Origin: Noviherbaspirillum aridicola
GTDB lineage: Bacteria; Pseudomonadota; Gammaproteobacteria; Burkholderiales; Burkholderiaceae_D
Length of the DNA stretch: 64,000 nucleotides
Assembly: GCF_019656455.1 (NCBI RefSeq)
Contig: NZ_BPMK01000010.1
Coordinates: forward strand, 62,001-126,000
Direction: 5' to 3'
Shown here in pieces: positions 36,568 through 46,241 of the stretch. The notes beneath the pieces are model-generated. The model was not told the origin of the DNA. It did no database searches and saw only the letters and a program-made list of their open reading frames with translations. Within the stretch, counting starts at the first letter, position 1; each line of letters starts with the position of its first letter. A program made the translations under genes and the position numbers.

Positions 36568-38898
36568 TCAGCGAGGAAGTGCCGTGCCGGGCCCGGGCCT
36601 GCCCGGGCCGCGGAGCGCGACGGGCTCGTTGGCGGCCACGACGGCCGCCATATCGTCAGAATAGAAGCGGAAACCGTTCTTGCCGGATTCCTTTGCGCGG
36701 TACATCGCCGCGTCCGCGTTCTTGAGCAGCGTCGGCGCGTCCTGCCCGTCGTCCGGGTAGATGCTGATTCCGATGCTGGCGCTGACCGCGCAATTGGCGG
36801 CGCCGAAACGCACCGGCCGCGCTGCCTCCTGCAGAAGCTTGCGCGCGACGTCGCTTGCATAGCGTCCATCGCTCAATTCTTCGATCAGCACATAGAACTC
36901 GTCGCCGCCCATGCGCGCGATCTTGTCGGTATGCCGCAGCACGCCGCGCATCCTCCGGGCGATTTCGCGCAGCACATGATCGCCGGCGTCATGGCCGAGT
37001 TCGTCGTTGATTTCCTTGAAGCTGTCGAGGTCGAGGAAGAACAGCGCGAACTTGTTGCCGTGCCGCTTCGCATTGCGTAGCGCCAGGTCGAGATATTCCT
37101 TGAACAGGAACCGGTTTGGAAGGGAAGTCAGTCCGTCGTAATGGGCGAGAAAGCGAATCTTCTCCTCGGATGCACGCCTTTCCATCGCCACGCCTGCAAG
37201 ATTGGCGCATACGCTGAAGAGTTGCAGGTCGGCCGGTGCCGGTGCCATCTCTTCCCTGAAATAGAGCGCGATGCTGCCAAGGAGCTTGCGGTTGCGTCCG
37301 AAGATCGGCCAGGAGGTGCATGCCATCAGACCGTGGAGCAGCGCCTGCTCGCGGTAGGACTGCCACAAGGGATCCGAGGCGATGCTGGTCACCATGACCG
37401 GTGCCATCCGGTGAGCGGCTGTGCCGCAGGAGCCCTGACCCGGTCCGACGGCAATGTCCCCCAGCGCATCGACATAGGCTTCCGGGAGGCTGGGAGCGGC
37501 AAGGCATGAGAGGGAGCCGCCGTCTTCGCTCAGTTGCAGGATGGCGCACATGCCATGCCCCGACCGCTCCTCGATGAAGTGCGCGATCTCCGACAGGATC
37601 TCCGGCAGCGGCGCGCCCGTCGCCATCATGTTGAGGATGCGGTTCTGGCCGACCTGCACCGCTTCGGCCCGCTTGCGCTCGGTGATGTCGCGGACCACGA
37701 GCTGGATGGCGCGCTTGTCGTTGAATGTGATGTGGGTGGCGCCGAGTTCGGCATTGAAGCGGGTCCCGTCGCTGCGCATCCAGATCTGCTCGACGAACTT
37801 CGGCACGGCAGGCGGCACTTTCGCCTCGAGCGCGCTGCGCAGGTGATGGCGAAAGTCCGGATCGACGAAGTCGTAGACGCTGCGTCCGAGCAGCCGGTCC
37901 GGCTGATCCGTGCCGAGCATGCGGCAGGCCGCCGGATTGAGCAAACCGAGCAGTCCTTCGCAGCAGACAATGATGGCCTCGGGCGATTTCTCGATCAGGT
38001 GCCGGTAACGGGCCGCGCGGTTCTGAAGTACGGTCTGCGCTTGCTTGAGTGCGGAGATGTCGCGGATGAACGCGGTGAAGATCGTGCTGCCCTCGATCTT
38101 CACCGGTACGACGGCGATTTCGACCGGGAACAGAGTGCCGTCGGCTCGGCACGCGACAAGCTCCACGCGCCGGTTGAGCATGGTGCTCGTGCCTGTCGCC
38201 AGGTAGTTTGCCATGCCCGCCCGGTGGCGCTCGCGCAATGCAGGCGGGATGAGTATGTCGGAAAACTGGCGGCCGATCACGTCCTGGGCGCTGCAGCCGA
38301 AGGTCGTCTCCGCGGCCTGATTGAAGCTGATGATCTCGCCGCGCGCATTGATCGTGACAATGCTGTCGAGCGAGGCGGTCAGCACCGCGCTGGTGAATTT
38401 CTCGCTGTCGACCAGATCGGCTTCGAGCGCGCGACGTTCGGATTCACGTTCCATGTTGTCGATGAGGCCGTGAATCTCGCGCGCGATTTCGGCGATGAAG
38501 CCCAGCGCCGCACCCTCGAAGCCATCGGGTAACCGGGCGCGAAGCACCAGCGCCCCGGCGGCGGCGGCCGACAGCGGGAAGGGGAAACTCGCGCAGCAAT
38601 CGTCGGCGCACTCGACACCCGCACCGAAAGCCCCCGCCGACCTGCTCGTGCCGTGGTCGAGGAGGATCACCGTGGCCGAGGCGAAGCCGCCTTCCTGGAC
38701 GACCGCCCGGCAAGCCTGCTCAAGCACGGTGTTCAGGTCCTGGTCCCGGGAACCGCTGCACAGGCGACGCACGGCGCGCAGCGCGGCGCCGAGCGCGCCC
38801 AGGTAAGAGAGACTTGCGGGCAGGGATGTGGACGAGCGCGAAGGCTCATCATCCTGGTTTGTACCGCGGATAGAAGGGGAAAGGGTGTCGTGGCGCAT
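36568..38898 (-). CDS. Diguanylate cyclase with PAS and GAF sensor domains
   Basis: About 776 residues, soluble. Order: a possible N-terminal GAF-like region, PAS (SLDSIVTINARGEIISFNQAA), second PAS (EKSPEAIIVCCEGLLGLLNP), GAF (ILNMMATGAPLPEILSEIA onward) and GGDEF (LTSLPNRFLFKEYLDLALRNA onward). The active-site motif is intact (MGGDEF), with no EAL domain. It should make c-di-GMP in response to a small ligand or redox signal. The start is uncertain: ATG 38898 lacks a good ribosome site; ATG 38940 and TTG 39012 are alternatives. The C-terminal tail is Gly/Pro-rich. Confidence 0.88.
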   Translation of the reverse strand: MRHDTLSPSIRGTNQDDEPSRSSTSLPASLSYLGALGAALRAVRRLCSGSRDQDLNTVLEQACRAVVQEGGFASATVILLDHGTSRSAGAFGAGVECADDCCASFPFPLSAAAAGALVLRARLPDGFEGAALGFIAEIAREIHGLIDNMERESERRALEADLVDSEKFTSAVLTASLDSIVTINARGEIISFNQAAETTFGCSAQDVIGRQFSDILIPPALRERHRAGMANYLATGTSTMLNRRVELVACRADGTLFPVEIAVVPVKIEGSTIFTAFIRDISALKQAQTVLQNRAARYRHLIEKSPEAIIVCCEGLLGLLNPAACRMLGTDQPDRLLGRSVYDFVDPDFRHHLRSALEAKVPPAVPKFVEQIWMRSDGTRFNAELGATHITFNDKRAIQLVVRDITERKRAEAVQVGQNRILNMMATGAPLPEILSEIAHFIEERSGHGMCAILQLSEDGGSLSCLAAPSLPEAYVDALGDIAVGPGQGSCGTAAHRMAPVMVTSIASDPLWQSYREQALLHGLMACTSWPIFGRNRKLLGSIALYFREEMAPAPADLQLFSVCANLAGVAMERRASEEKIRFLAHYDGLTSLPNRFLFKEYLDLALRNAKRHGNKFALFFLDLDSFKEINDELGHDAGDHVLREIARRMRGVLRHTDKIARMGGDEFYVLIEELSDGRYASDVARKLLQEAARPVRFGAANCAVSASIGISIYPDDGQDAPTLLKNADAAMYRAKESGKNGFRFYSDDMAAVVAANEPVALRGPGRPGPGTALPR

Positions 38899-39141
38899 GG
38901 TCTTGTGCGTGAGTAATGCGTTTCCCTTTGGAAAATGCATTCTGCTAGTTAGTTCCCGGCAATTTTGTAACTTCGGAAAGGTTTCCTCGTTACAAATTTT
39001 GCGTAGGGGCAATAAAAGTGGGATGCATTCTCGGCCCTCATCGAACTGCTCTTCTTGCCAATAATCAAGGGGACCGGGCGCGCCGGATGGGCTTGCTCAG
39101 CTCGCGTACAATCGCGTTTTCTCCCTATAAGGATGGCGACG

Positions 39142-40128
39142 ATGAAAGCGATCGAGATCGAGAAGCCCGGTGGCCCGGAAGTCCTGAGAATGTGCGAGCG
39201 GCCCGTGCCGCAACCGAAGGCAGGCGAGGTCCTCATCCGCGTGCTGGCTGCCGGCGTCAATCGTCCCGACGTGATCCAGCGGCTCGGCCATTACCCGGTG
39301 CCGCCGGGCGCCTCCGACCTGCCCGGTCTCGAGATCGCCGGCGAGATTGTGGACGGCGATCTGACCGGCTCTCATCTGCGCAAGGGCGACATGGTCTGCG
39401 CGCTCGTTCAGGGTGGAGGTTATGCCGAGTATTGCACCGCGCCGCTCGCCCAATGCCTCCCGGTGCCGAAAGGCTTGAGCGCGGTCGAGGCCGCCTCGCT
39501 GCCCGAGACCTTCTTTACGGTGTGGAGCAATGTGTTCGATCGTGCCGGCCTGAAGCCGGGAGAGAGTCTGCTCGTGCAGGGCGGAACATCCGGCATCGGC
39601 GTGACCGCTATCCAGATGGCCTCCGCTTTCGGTCATCGGGTTTTCGCCACCGCCGGCAGCGATGAAAAATGCAGGGCCTGCGAAGCGCTCGGCGCGGAAC
39701 GGGGCATCAATTACCGTACCGAGGACTTCGTCAAGGTGATCAAGGAGGAAACCGCAGGCCGCGGCGTCAACGTGGTGCTCGACATGGTCGCCGGTTCCTA
39801 CGTCGGCCGCGAGCTGGAATGCATCGCCGACGACGGTCGCCTGGTCATCATCGCAGTGCTCGGCGGTGCGAAAGGCGAGCTCGATTTCGGCCAGATACTG
39901 CGCCGCCGGCTTACCGTCACCGGCTCGACGCTGCGCCCGCGTCCGATCGAGTTCAAGGCCGCCATTGCAGCCCGGCTGCAGGAAAAAGTTTGGCCCCTGC
40001 TGGAGGCAGGTCGCATCAAGCCGGTCATCTACAAGGTATTCCCCCTCGAGCAGGCGGCACAGGCGCACCAGCTGATGGAAAGCAGCACGCATACCGGCAA
40101 GATCATTCTCTCGGTGAGCGATGCGTGA
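39142..40128 (+). CDS. NAD(P)H:quinone oxidoreductase (PIG3/zeta-crystallin type)
   Basis: 328 residues, zinc-free medium-chain dehydrogenase. GroES-like N-terminus (MKAIEIEKPGGPEVL), nucleotide-binding GGTSGIGVTAIQMA and the tail VFPLEQAAQAHQLMESSTHTGKIIL, all of the PIG3/QOR type. Likely reduces quinones or enones with NAD(P)H. ATG 39142 is preferred because AAGGA lies 9 bases upstream; ATG 39133 overlaps that site. Stands before tpiA, which has its own promoter. Confidence 0.88.
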   Translation: MKAIEIEKPGGPEVLRMCERPVPQPKAGEVLIRVLAAGVNRPDVIQRLGHYPVPPGASDLPGLEIAGEIVDGDLTGSHLRKGDMVCALVQGGGYAEYCTAPLAQCLPVPKGLSAVEAASLPETFFTVWSNVFDRAGLKPGESLLVQGGTSGIGVTAIQMASAFGHRVFATAGSDEKCRACEALGAERGINYRTEDFVKVIKEETAGRGVNVVLDMVAGSYVGRELECIADDGRLVIIAVLGGAKGELDFGQILRRRLTVTGSTLRPRPIEFKAAIAARLQEKVWPLLEAGRIKPVIYKVFPLEQAAQAHQLMESSTHTGKIILSVSDA

Positions 40129-40186
40129 GCCTCCGGGAAGCGGGAACGTTTCCGCTTTGCGCAAGGTCGAAGTGCGTTCGTCAGGT

Positions 40187-40216
40187 TTGACCGTACTTGG
40201 CGCGAGACGCTAGAAT
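40187..40216 (+). promoter_or_regulatory. Promoter of tpiA
   Basis: TTGACC (40187-40192), 18-base spacer, TAGAAT (40211-40216). Predicted start about 40223, giving a leader of only about 22 bases without a clear ribosome site. Confidence 0.7.
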
Positions 40217-40244
40217 CAAGGGTTTTCTTTATTCCCGGCCCAAT

Positions 40245-40991
40245 ATGCGTCGCAAACTGATTGCAGGTAACTGGAAGATGAACGGCAGCACGACCACCAA
40301 CGCGGCTTTGCTGGATGGGATCAAGGCCGGACTCGGCAGCGCCGCCTGCGAGGTGGCCGTGTGCGTGCCGGCCCCGTATTTCGCCCAGTGCCAGTCCGCA
40401 CTTGCCTCGACCGGGGTGAAGTGGGGCGGGCAGGACCTGTCGGTGCATGAGGCCGGCGCCTACACCGGCGAGGTGTCCGCGGCAATGCTCAAGGATTTCT
40501 CCTGTGCCTACGTGATCGTCGGTCACTCCGAGCGCCGCACCTATCATCGCGAATCAGATGAAATCGTCGCGCTCAAGACGGTGCGCGCGCTGCGCTCGGG
40601 CCTGATCCCGATCGTCTGCGTCGGCGAGTCGCTCGAAGAGCGTGAGGCGGGGCAGACCGATGCAGTGGTCGGGCGCCAGATCGATGCGGTGTTGTCCGAA
40701 CTGAACGAAGCTGAAGTCGAGCGCATCGTCGTGGCCTACGAACCCGTATGGGCGATCGGCACTGGCAAGACCGCCACTCCGCAGATGGCGCAGGATGTCC
40801 ACCAGATGCTGCGTACGAGACTCGCCGCAAAAAACGCCGCGGCGGCCGCCAGGGTCCAGATCCTCTACGGCGGCAGCATGAAGCCGGATAATGCGCGCGA
40901 CCTGCTGGCCATGGCCGACATCGACGGCGGCCTCATCGGCGGCGCTTCGCTCAAGGCGGCCGACTTCCTTGCCATCGTGGCTGCCGCGTGA
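40245..40991 (+). CDS. tpiA: Triosephosphate isomerase
   Basis: 248 residues, TIM barrel interconverting dihydroxyacetone phosphate and glyceraldehyde 3-phosphate. Catalytic Lys11 in GNWKMNG, His94 in IVGHSERR and Glu166 in [12 protein letters not shown]; phosphate loop YGGSMKPDN near the C-terminus. The start at 40245 fits the usual N-terminus; an upstream in-frame ATG at 40197 lies in the promoter. Confidence 0.96.
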   Translation: MRRKLIAGNWKMNGSTTTNAALLDGIKAGLGSAACEVAVCVPAPYFAQCQSALASTGVKWGGQDLSVHEAGAYTGEVSAAMLKDFSCAYVIVGHSERRTYHRESDEIVALKTVRALRSGLIPIVCVGESLEEREAGQTDAVVGRQIDAVLSELNEAEVERIVVAYEPVWAIGTGKTATPQMAQDVHQMLRTRLAAKNAAAAARVQILYGGSMKPDNARDLLAMADIDGGLIGGASLKAADFLAIVAAA

Positions 40992-41023
40992 GCGGAAAGA
41001 ATTTTTTAGTTTAAAGGTTATTC

Positions 41024-41413
41024 ATGAACGCATTGTCCACCGTCATCGTAGTCGTCCAGGTGCTGTCCGCACTCACAATCATCGGCCTGGTGCTTCTGCA
41101 GCATGGCAAGGGTGCGGATATGGGGGCGGCTTTCGGCTCCGGCGCGTCCGGCAGCCTGTTCGGCGCTTCCGGTTCTTCCAACTTCCTGTCGAAGACCACC
41201 GGTGTTGCCGCCGCCGTCTTCTTTGCGGCGACCCTGGGCCTGGCTTTCATCGGCAACAATCGCGCGCCCGCCAGCGGTGGTGTGATGGAGAATCTGCCCG
41301 CCGCGCCGGCGCAGCAGCAGGCTCCGGCTGCAGGTGCGCCCGCGGCTCCCACCGCACCTGCTCCCGCCAACCAAGGTGGTCAGGGCGGGCAGGCGAACCA
41401 GATCCCCAAATAA
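41024..41413 (+). CDS. secG: Protein translocase subunit SecG
   Basis: 129 residues with two transmembrane helices (about 3-24 and 58-76) joined by the conserved loop LLQHGKGADMGAAFGSGASGS. The C-terminal tail (about 80-129) is a low-complexity Ala, Pro and Gln region. Part of SecYEG in the inner membrane. AAAGG ribosome site. Follows tpiA, as is common in proteobacteria. Confidence 0.95.
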   Translation: MNALSTVIVVVQVLSALTIIGLVLLQHGKGADMGAAFGSGASGSLFGASGSSNFLSKTTGVAAAVFFAATLGLAFIGNNRAPASGGVMENLPAAPAQQQAPAAGAPAAPTAPAPANQGGQGGQANQIPK

Positions 41414-41448
41414 TTTCGTTTTAATGCTTGTGTGATGGTAATTGTGCA

Positions 41449-41478
41449 TTGAACAAAGAGGGGAGTTCAGAGTACAAT
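41449..41478 (+). promoter_or_regulatory. Promoter of tRNA-Leu
   Basis: TTGAAC (41449-41454), 18-base spacer, TACAAT (41473-41478); start of transcription about five bases before the tRNA. Confidence 0.72.
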
Positions 41479-41489
41479 AGCAGTCTTTA

Positions 41490-41574
41490 GCCGACGTGGT
41501 GAAATTGGTAGACACGCTATCTTGAGGGGGTAGTGGCGAAAGCTGTGCGAGTTCGAGTCTCGCCGTCGGCACCA
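41490..41574 (+). tRNA. tRNA-Leu (anticodon GAG)
   Basis: 85 bases with encoded CCA. Acceptor stem GCCGACG/CGTCGGC (41490-41496, 41564-41570), anticodon stem CTATC/GGTAG with loop TTGAGGG and anticodon GAG at 41524-41526, long variable arm of class II tRNAs, and T stem GCGAG/CTCGC with loop TTCGAGT. Reads CUC and CUU codons. Confidence 0.97.
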
Positions 41575-41581
41575 AATCATA

Positions 41582-41616
41582 AAGAGCCAGCAAGGGGTTC
41601 CCCGAGCTGGCTTTTT
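41582..41616 (+). terminator. Terminator after tRNA-Leu
   Basis: Stem AGCCAGC/GCTGGCT (41585-41612) with an inner GGGG/CCCC helix and a T-run of five. Confidence 0.82.
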
Positions 41617-41633
41617 AACGAGGAATTTTGGTT

Positions 41634-41647
41634 TGATTTGCAAATCA
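41634..41647. promoter_or_regulatory. Perfect 14-bp palindrome upstream of nuoA
   Basis: TGATTTGCAAATCA lies 28 bases before the nuoA start codon, in the short AT-rich gap after the tRNA terminator. Could be an operator for the nuo operon; no regulator is known to me for this sequence. Confidence 0.4.
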
Positions 41648-41675
41648 TTCAACTAACCAACCTCAGGCCCACATC

Positions 41676-42035
41676 GTGAACCTCGCAAACTATTTCCCCA
41701 TTCTTCTCTTCATCCTCGTCGGCATCGGCGTAGGGGTCGTGCCTCAGGTGCTGGGTCGCGTGCTCGCGCCGCACAAGCCCGATGTGGAGAAGCTCTCGCC
41801 GTACGAGTGCGGCTTCGAGGCATTCGAGGATGCGCGCATGAAGTTCGACGTGCGCTACTACCTGGTGGCCATCCTCTTCATTCTGTTCGATCTGGAAACC
41901 GCATTTTTCTTCCCCTGGGGCGTCGCCATGCGCGACCTCGGCTGGCCGGGCTTCGTGACGATGATGATCTTCATTGCCGAATTCCTCGTTGGCTTCTGGT
42001 ACATCTGGAAAAAGGGCGCTCTCGACTGGGAGTAA
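41676..42035 (+). CDS. nuoA: NADH-quinone oxidoreductase subunit A
   Basis: 119 residues with three membrane helices and the conserved [24 protein letters not shown] loop with Glu/Cys near the quinone site. First gene of a complete 14-gene complex I operon. The start is GTG with a weak AGG site. Confidence 0.95.
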   Translation: MNLANYFPILLFILVGIGVGVVPQVLGRVLAPHKPDVEKLSPYECGFEAFEDARMKFDVRYYLVAILFILFDLETAFFFPWGVAMRDLGWPGFVTMMIFIAEFLVGFWYIWKKGALDWE

Positions 42036-42051
42036 AGGACTGGAGTAAGTC

Positions 42052-42528
42052 ATGTCAATTGAAGGTGTAATGAATGAGGGTTTCATCACGACGACAGCTG
42101 ACAAGCTGATCAACTGGACCCGTACTGGCTCGCTGTGGCCGATGACTTTCGGTCTGGCCTGCTGTGCCGTCGAGATGATGCATGCCGGCGCGTCGCGCTA
42201 CGACCTGGACCGCTTCGGCGTCGTGTTTCGTCCCTCGCCGCGTCAGTCCGACGTGATGATCGTGGCCGGCACCCTCTGCAACAAGATGGCCCCCGCGCTG
42301 CGCAAGGTCTACGACCAGATGGCGGAGCCGCGCTGGGTGATTTCGATGGGCACCTGCGCCAACGGTGGTGGCTACTACCACTACTCGTATTCCGTCGTGC
42401 GCGGCTGCGACCGTATCGTGCCGGTCGACGTCTACGTGCCGGGCTGCCCGCCGACTGCCGAGGCTCTGCTGTACGGCATCATGCAGCTGCAGAACAAGAT
42501 CAAGCGAACCAATACCATCGCCCGCTGA
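42052..42528 (+). CDS. nuoB: NADH-quinone oxidoreductase subunit B
   Basis: 158 residues, carries the terminal N2 4Fe-4S cluster next to the quinone. Ligands: tandem Cys in [12 protein letters not shown], Cys in MGTCANGGG and in [11 protein letters not shown]. Family-typical length. 16 bases after nuoA. Confidence 0.97.
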   Translation: MSIEGVMNEGFITTTADKLINWTRTGSLWPMTFGLACCAVEMMHAGASRYDLDRFGVVFRPSPRQSDVMIVAGTLCNKMAPALRKVYDQMAEPRWVISMGTCANGGGYYHYSYSVVRGCDRIVPVDVYVPGCPPTAEALLYGIMQLQNKIKRTNTIAR

Positions 42529-42545
42529 CGAAGGGGCGCCAGGAT

Positions 42546-43142
42546 ATGACGACGAAAATTGAAGTTCTCGAAGCGGCACTGAAGAACGCCCTCGGAGATC
42601 GGCTGCGCGACATCAAGGTGGCGCTCGGTGAAATCACCGTGGTGGTGGGTCACGCCGACTATCTTTCCGCCATGAGCGTGCTGCGCGACCACGCCGAGCT
42701 CCGTTTCGAAGAGCTGCTCGACCTGTGCGGCGTGGATTACTCGACCTATGGCGACGGCCTCTGGGACGGTCCGCGCTTCGCCGTGGTGTCCCATCTGCTG
42801 TCCATTACCCATAACTGGCGCCTGCGCGTGCGTGTATTCGCCCCGGACGACGAGATGCCGGTGGTGCCGTCGGTGACGGAGATCTGGCCCTCGGCCAACT
42901 GGTACGAGCGCGAAGCCTTCGACCTGTTCGGCATCCTGTTCGAAGGACACAACGACCTGCGCCGCATCCTTACCGACTACGGCTTCATCGGGCATCCGTT
43001 CCGCAAGGACTTCCCGGTCTCCGGCTACGTGGAAATGCGTTACGACGCCGAGCAGAAGCGCGTGATATACCAACCCGTGACGATCGAGCCGCGCGAAATC
43101 ATTCCGCGCGTGATCCGCGAAGAGAAATACGGGATGAAATAA
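42546..43142 (+). CDS. nuoC: NADH-quinone oxidoreductase subunit C
   Basis: 198 residues, peripheral-arm scaffold (30-kDa subunit). Contains the family signature [21 protein letters not shown] and the C-terminal [11 protein letters not shown]. The start at 42546 follows an AGGA site; the frame is open much further upstream within nuoB but is unsupported. nuoC and nuoD are separate genes, not the fused form. Confidence 0.96.
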   Translation: MTTKIEVLEAALKNALGDRLRDIKVALGEITVVVGHADYLSAMSVLRDHAELRFEELLDLCGVDYSTYGDGLWDGPRFAVVSHLLSITHNWRLRVRVFAPDDEMPVVPSVTEIWPSANWYEREAFDLFGILFEGHNDLRRILTDYGFIGHPFRKDFPVSGYVEMRYDAEQKRVIYQPVTIEPREIIPRVIREEKYGMK

Positions 43143-44396
43143 ATGGCAGAGATCAAGAATTACACACTGAACTTCGGTCCGCAGCATCCGGCAGCGCACG
43201 GCGTGCTGCGTCTCGTGCTTGAGCTGGACGGTGAAGTCATCCAGCGCGCGGACCCGCATATCGGTCTGCTGCATCGTGCGACCGAAAAGCTCGCCGAGCA
43301 GAAGACATTCCTGCAGTCCGTGCCCTACATGGACCGTCTCGACTATGTGTCGATGATGTGCAACGAGCACGGCTATGTGCTCGCAGTCGAGAAGCTGCTC
43401 GGTATTGAAGTTCCGTTGCGCGCCCAATATATACGGGTGATGTTCGATGAGATCACGCGCATCCTGAACCACCTGCTGTGGATCGGTGCGCACGGTCTCG
43501 ACGTCGGCGCCATGGCCGTCTTCCTCTACGCTTTCCGCGAGCGCGAAGACCTGATGGATTGCTACGAGGCGGTGTCCGGCGCCCGCATGCACGCGGCCTA
43601 CTACCGTCCGGGCGGAGTCTACCGCGATCTGCCGGACCGCATGCCGCAGTACAAGGCATCGTCGGTGCGCAACGAGAAGGCGATCCGTCAGCTCAACGAA
43701 AACCGCCAGGGCTCGCTGCTGGACTTCATCGAGGATTTCACCAATCGTTTCCCCGGTTATGTCGACGAGTACGAAACCCTTCTGACCGACAACCGCATCT
43801 GGAAGCAGCGTCTCGTCGGCGTCGGCGTGGTCTCGCCCGAGCGTGCGATGGCAATGGGTTTCACCGGCCCGATGCTTCGTGGCTCCGGCATCGAGTGGGA
43901 CCTGCGCAAGAAGCAGCCGTACGAGGTCTACGATCTGCTCGACTTCGATATCCCGGTGGGCGTCAACGGCGACTGCTATGACCGCTACCTGGTGCGCGTC
44001 GAAGAGATGCGTCAGTCCAACCGGATCATCAAGCAGTGCATCGAGTGGCTGCGCAATAATCCGGGTCCGGTCATGGTTGACAACCACAAGGTGGCGCCGC
44101 CCGACCGCGTGAGCATGAAGACCAACATGGAAGAGCTGATCCACCACTTCAAGCTCTTCAGCGAAGGCATGCACGTGCCCGAAGGCGAGGCCTATGTCGG
44201 CATCGAACATCCGAAGGGCGAGTTCGGCATCTACATCGTCGCCGACGGTGCGAACAAGCCGTACCGACTGAAGATCCGCGCGCCCGGCTTCGCGCACCTG
44301 CAGGGACTCGACGAAATGGCCAAGGGCCATATGATCGCCGACGCCGTGACCATCATCGGCACGCAAGACATCGTGTTCGGTGAGATTGACCGATAA
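43143..44396 (+). CDS. nuoD: NADH-quinone oxidoreductase subunit D
   Basis: 417 residues (49-kDa subunit), forms the quinone pocket with NuoB. Contains [22 protein letters not shown] with the quinone-site His, and [18 protein letters not shown]. Abuts nuoC directly: the ATG follows the nuoC stop with no spacer. Confidence 0.97.
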   Translation: MAEIKNYTLNFGPQHPAAHGVLRLVLELDGEVIQRADPHIGLLHRATEKLAEQKTFLQSVPYMDRLDYVSMMCNEHGYVLAVEKLLGIEVPLRAQYIRVMFDEITRILNHLLWIGAHGLDVGAMAVFLYAFREREDLMDCYEAVSGARMHAAYYRPGGVYRDLPDRMPQYKASSVRNEKAIRQLNENRQGSLLDFIEDFTNRFPGYVDEYETLLTDNRIWKQRLVGVGVVSPERAMAMGFTGPMLRGSGIEWDLRKKQPYEVYDLLDFDIPVGVNGDCYDRYLVRVEEMRQSNRIIKQCIEWLRNNPGPVMVDNHKVAPPDRVSMKTNMEELIHHFKLFSEGMHVPEGEAYVGIEHPKGEFGIYIVADGANKPYRLKIRAPGFAHLQGLDEMAKGHMIADAVTIIGTQDIVFGEIDR

Positions 44397-44418
44397 CCCG
44401 CGCGTAACTCGCGCATGA

Positions 44419-44910
44419 ATGGCTGAGCATATGCTGTTAAGTCAAGAAGCGTACAAGAAGATCGATCGCGAACTCGCGAAATTCCCGGCCGACCAGCGTC
44501 AGTCCGCCGTCATGGCGGCGCTTGCGATCGCCCAGGACGAGAAGGGCTGGCTGTCGCCGGAAGTGATGAAGGACGTGGCCGACTACATCGGCATGGCGCC
44601 GATCGCGGTGCAGGAAGTCGCGACCTTCTACAACATGTACAACACCAAGCCGGTAGGGCAGCACAAGGTGTCGGTCTGCACGAACCTGCCTTGCGCGCTC
44701 TCCGGCGGCGAACGCGCCGCGGAATACCTGAAGCAGAAGCTCGGCATCGATTTCAAGGACACCACGCCCGACGGCAAGATCACCCTGATCGAGGGCGAGT
44801 GCATGGGTGCCTGCGGCGATGCACCGGTTCTGCTGGTGAACAACAAGCGCATGTGCAGCCACATGTCGAAAGAGAAGCTCGATGCGCTGGTGGAGGAATT
44901 GAAGAAATGA
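44419..44910 (+). CDS. nuoE: NADH-quinone oxidoreductase subunit E
   Basis: 163 residues, thioredoxin-like 2Fe-2S subunit (24 kDa). Cluster ligands are the Cys pair in [12 protein letters not shown] and the pair in [13 protein letters not shown]. The start is ATG 44419, or ATG 44431 four codons on; neither has a strong ribosome site. Overlaps nuoF by ATGA. Confidence 0.95.
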   Translation: MAEHMLLSQEAYKKIDRELAKFPADQRQSAVMAALAIAQDEKGWLSPEVMKDVADYIGMAPIAVQEVATFYNMYNTKPVGQHKVSVCTNLPCALSGGERAAEYLKQKLGIDFKDTTPDGKITLIEGECMGACGDAPVLLVNNKRMCSHMSKEKLDALVEELKK

Positions 44911-46202
44911 CCAGCCTGCACAACCGTCACATCAATCCGCTGATTCTGGCCGGACTGGACGGCAACAACTGGCACCTGGCCGACTACGTCAAGCGTGGTG
45001 GCTACGAGGCGCTGCGCCGCATCCTGACCGAAAAGATTCCACCGGAGCAGGTCATCGCCGAGCTCAAGGCATCGTCGCTGCGCGGCCGCGGAGGCGCGGG
45101 TTTCCCGACCGGCCTGAAGTGGAGCTTCATGCCGCGCCAGTTCCCGGGTCAGAAATACCTGGTCTGCAATACCGACGAGGGCGAGCCGGGCACGTTCAAG
45201 GACCGTGACATCATCCGCTACAACCCGCATGCCCTGATCGAGGGCATGACGATCGGCGCGTACGCGATGGGCATCTCGGCCGGCTACAACTACATCCACG
45301 GCGAGATCTGGGCCGAGTACGAGCGCTTCGAGCAGGCGCTGGAAGAGGCGCGCGCCGCCGGCTTCCTCGGCGACGGCATCATGGGCAGCGACTTCAACTT
45401 CCAGTTGCACGCCTTCCACGGCTATGGCGCCTACATCTGCGGCGAAGAGACTGCATTGCTGGAGTCGCTCGAGGGCAAGAAGGGGCAGCCGCGCTTCAAG
45501 CCGCCTTTCCCGGCGAGCTTCGGCCTGTACGGCAAGCCGACCACGATCAACAACACCGAGACCTTTGCCGCGGTGCCGTTCATCATGCGCATGGGCGGTG
45601 AAGCCTACGCGGCGCTGGGCAAGCCGAACAACGGCGGCACGAAGATCTTTTCGATCTCCGGCGACGTGACCAAGCCGGGCAATTACGAAGTCCCGCTCGG
45701 CACGCCGTTCGCCAAGCTGCTTGAACTCGCCGGCGGCATGCGCGACGGGAAGAAGATCAAGGCCGTCATCCCGGGTGGTTCGTCGATGCCGGTGCTGACC
45801 GGCGAAGTGATGATGAACACCGACATGGACTATGACTCGATCGCCAAGGCGGGCTCCATGCTCGGCTCGGGCGCGGTCATCGTCATGGACGAGACCCGTT
45901 GCATGGTGAAGTCGCTGCTGCGCCTGTCCTACTTCTATTACGAAGAGTCCTGCGGTCAGTGCACGCCGTGCCGCGAAGGCACCGGCTGGCTGTACCGCAT
46001 GGTGCACAGGATCGAGCACGGCCAGGGCAGGGCGGACGACCTCGACATGCTGAACTCGATCGCGGACAACATTCAGGGCCGCACCATCTGCGCGCTCGGC
46101 GACGCCGCCGCGATGCCGGTGCGCGCATTCGTGAAGAACTTCCGCGAAGAGTTCGAATACCACATCGAACACAAGCATTGCCTGGTCCCGGCATACGTTT
46201 GA
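44907..46202 (+). CDS. nuoF: NADH-quinone oxidoreductase subunit F
   Basis: 431 residues, NADH- and FMN-binding subunit (51 kDa). Nucleotide loop [16 protein letters not shown] region [14 protein letters not shown], and the N3 4Fe-4S ligands [15 protein letters not shown] plus a later Cys. The start is set by the overlap with nuoE; the longer open frame is unsupported. Confidence 0.97.
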   Translation: MTSLHNRHINPLILAGLDGNNWHLADYVKRGGYEALRRILTEKIPPEQVIAELKASSLRGRGGAGFPTGLKWSFMPRQFPGQKYLVCNTDEGEPGTFKDRDIIRYNPHALIEGMTIGAYAMGISAGYNYIHGEIWAEYERFEQALEEARAAGFLGDGIMGSDFNFQLHAFHGYGAYICGEETALLESLEGKKGQPRFKPPFPASFGLYGKPTTINNTETFAAVPFIMRMGGEAYAALGKPNNGGTKIFSISGDVTKPGNYEVPLGTPFAKLLELAGGMRDGKKIKAVIPGGSSMPVLTGEVMMNTDMDYDSIAKAGSMLGSGAVIVMDETRCMVKSLLRLSYFYYEESCGQCTPCREGTGWLYRMVHRIEHGQGRADDLDMLNSIADNIQGRTICALGDAAAMPVRAFVKNFREEFEYHIEHKHCLVPAYV

Positions 46203-46241
46203 GCCGGCCAGCGAACCCTACAGGATACTCAGGCAGAAGCC

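Noticed and set aside
39084-39112. TACAAT (39107-39112) as a promoter of the quinone oxidoreductase
   Set aside because: A good -10 but no -35 at 16-18 bases and no extended -10; not strong enough to list.
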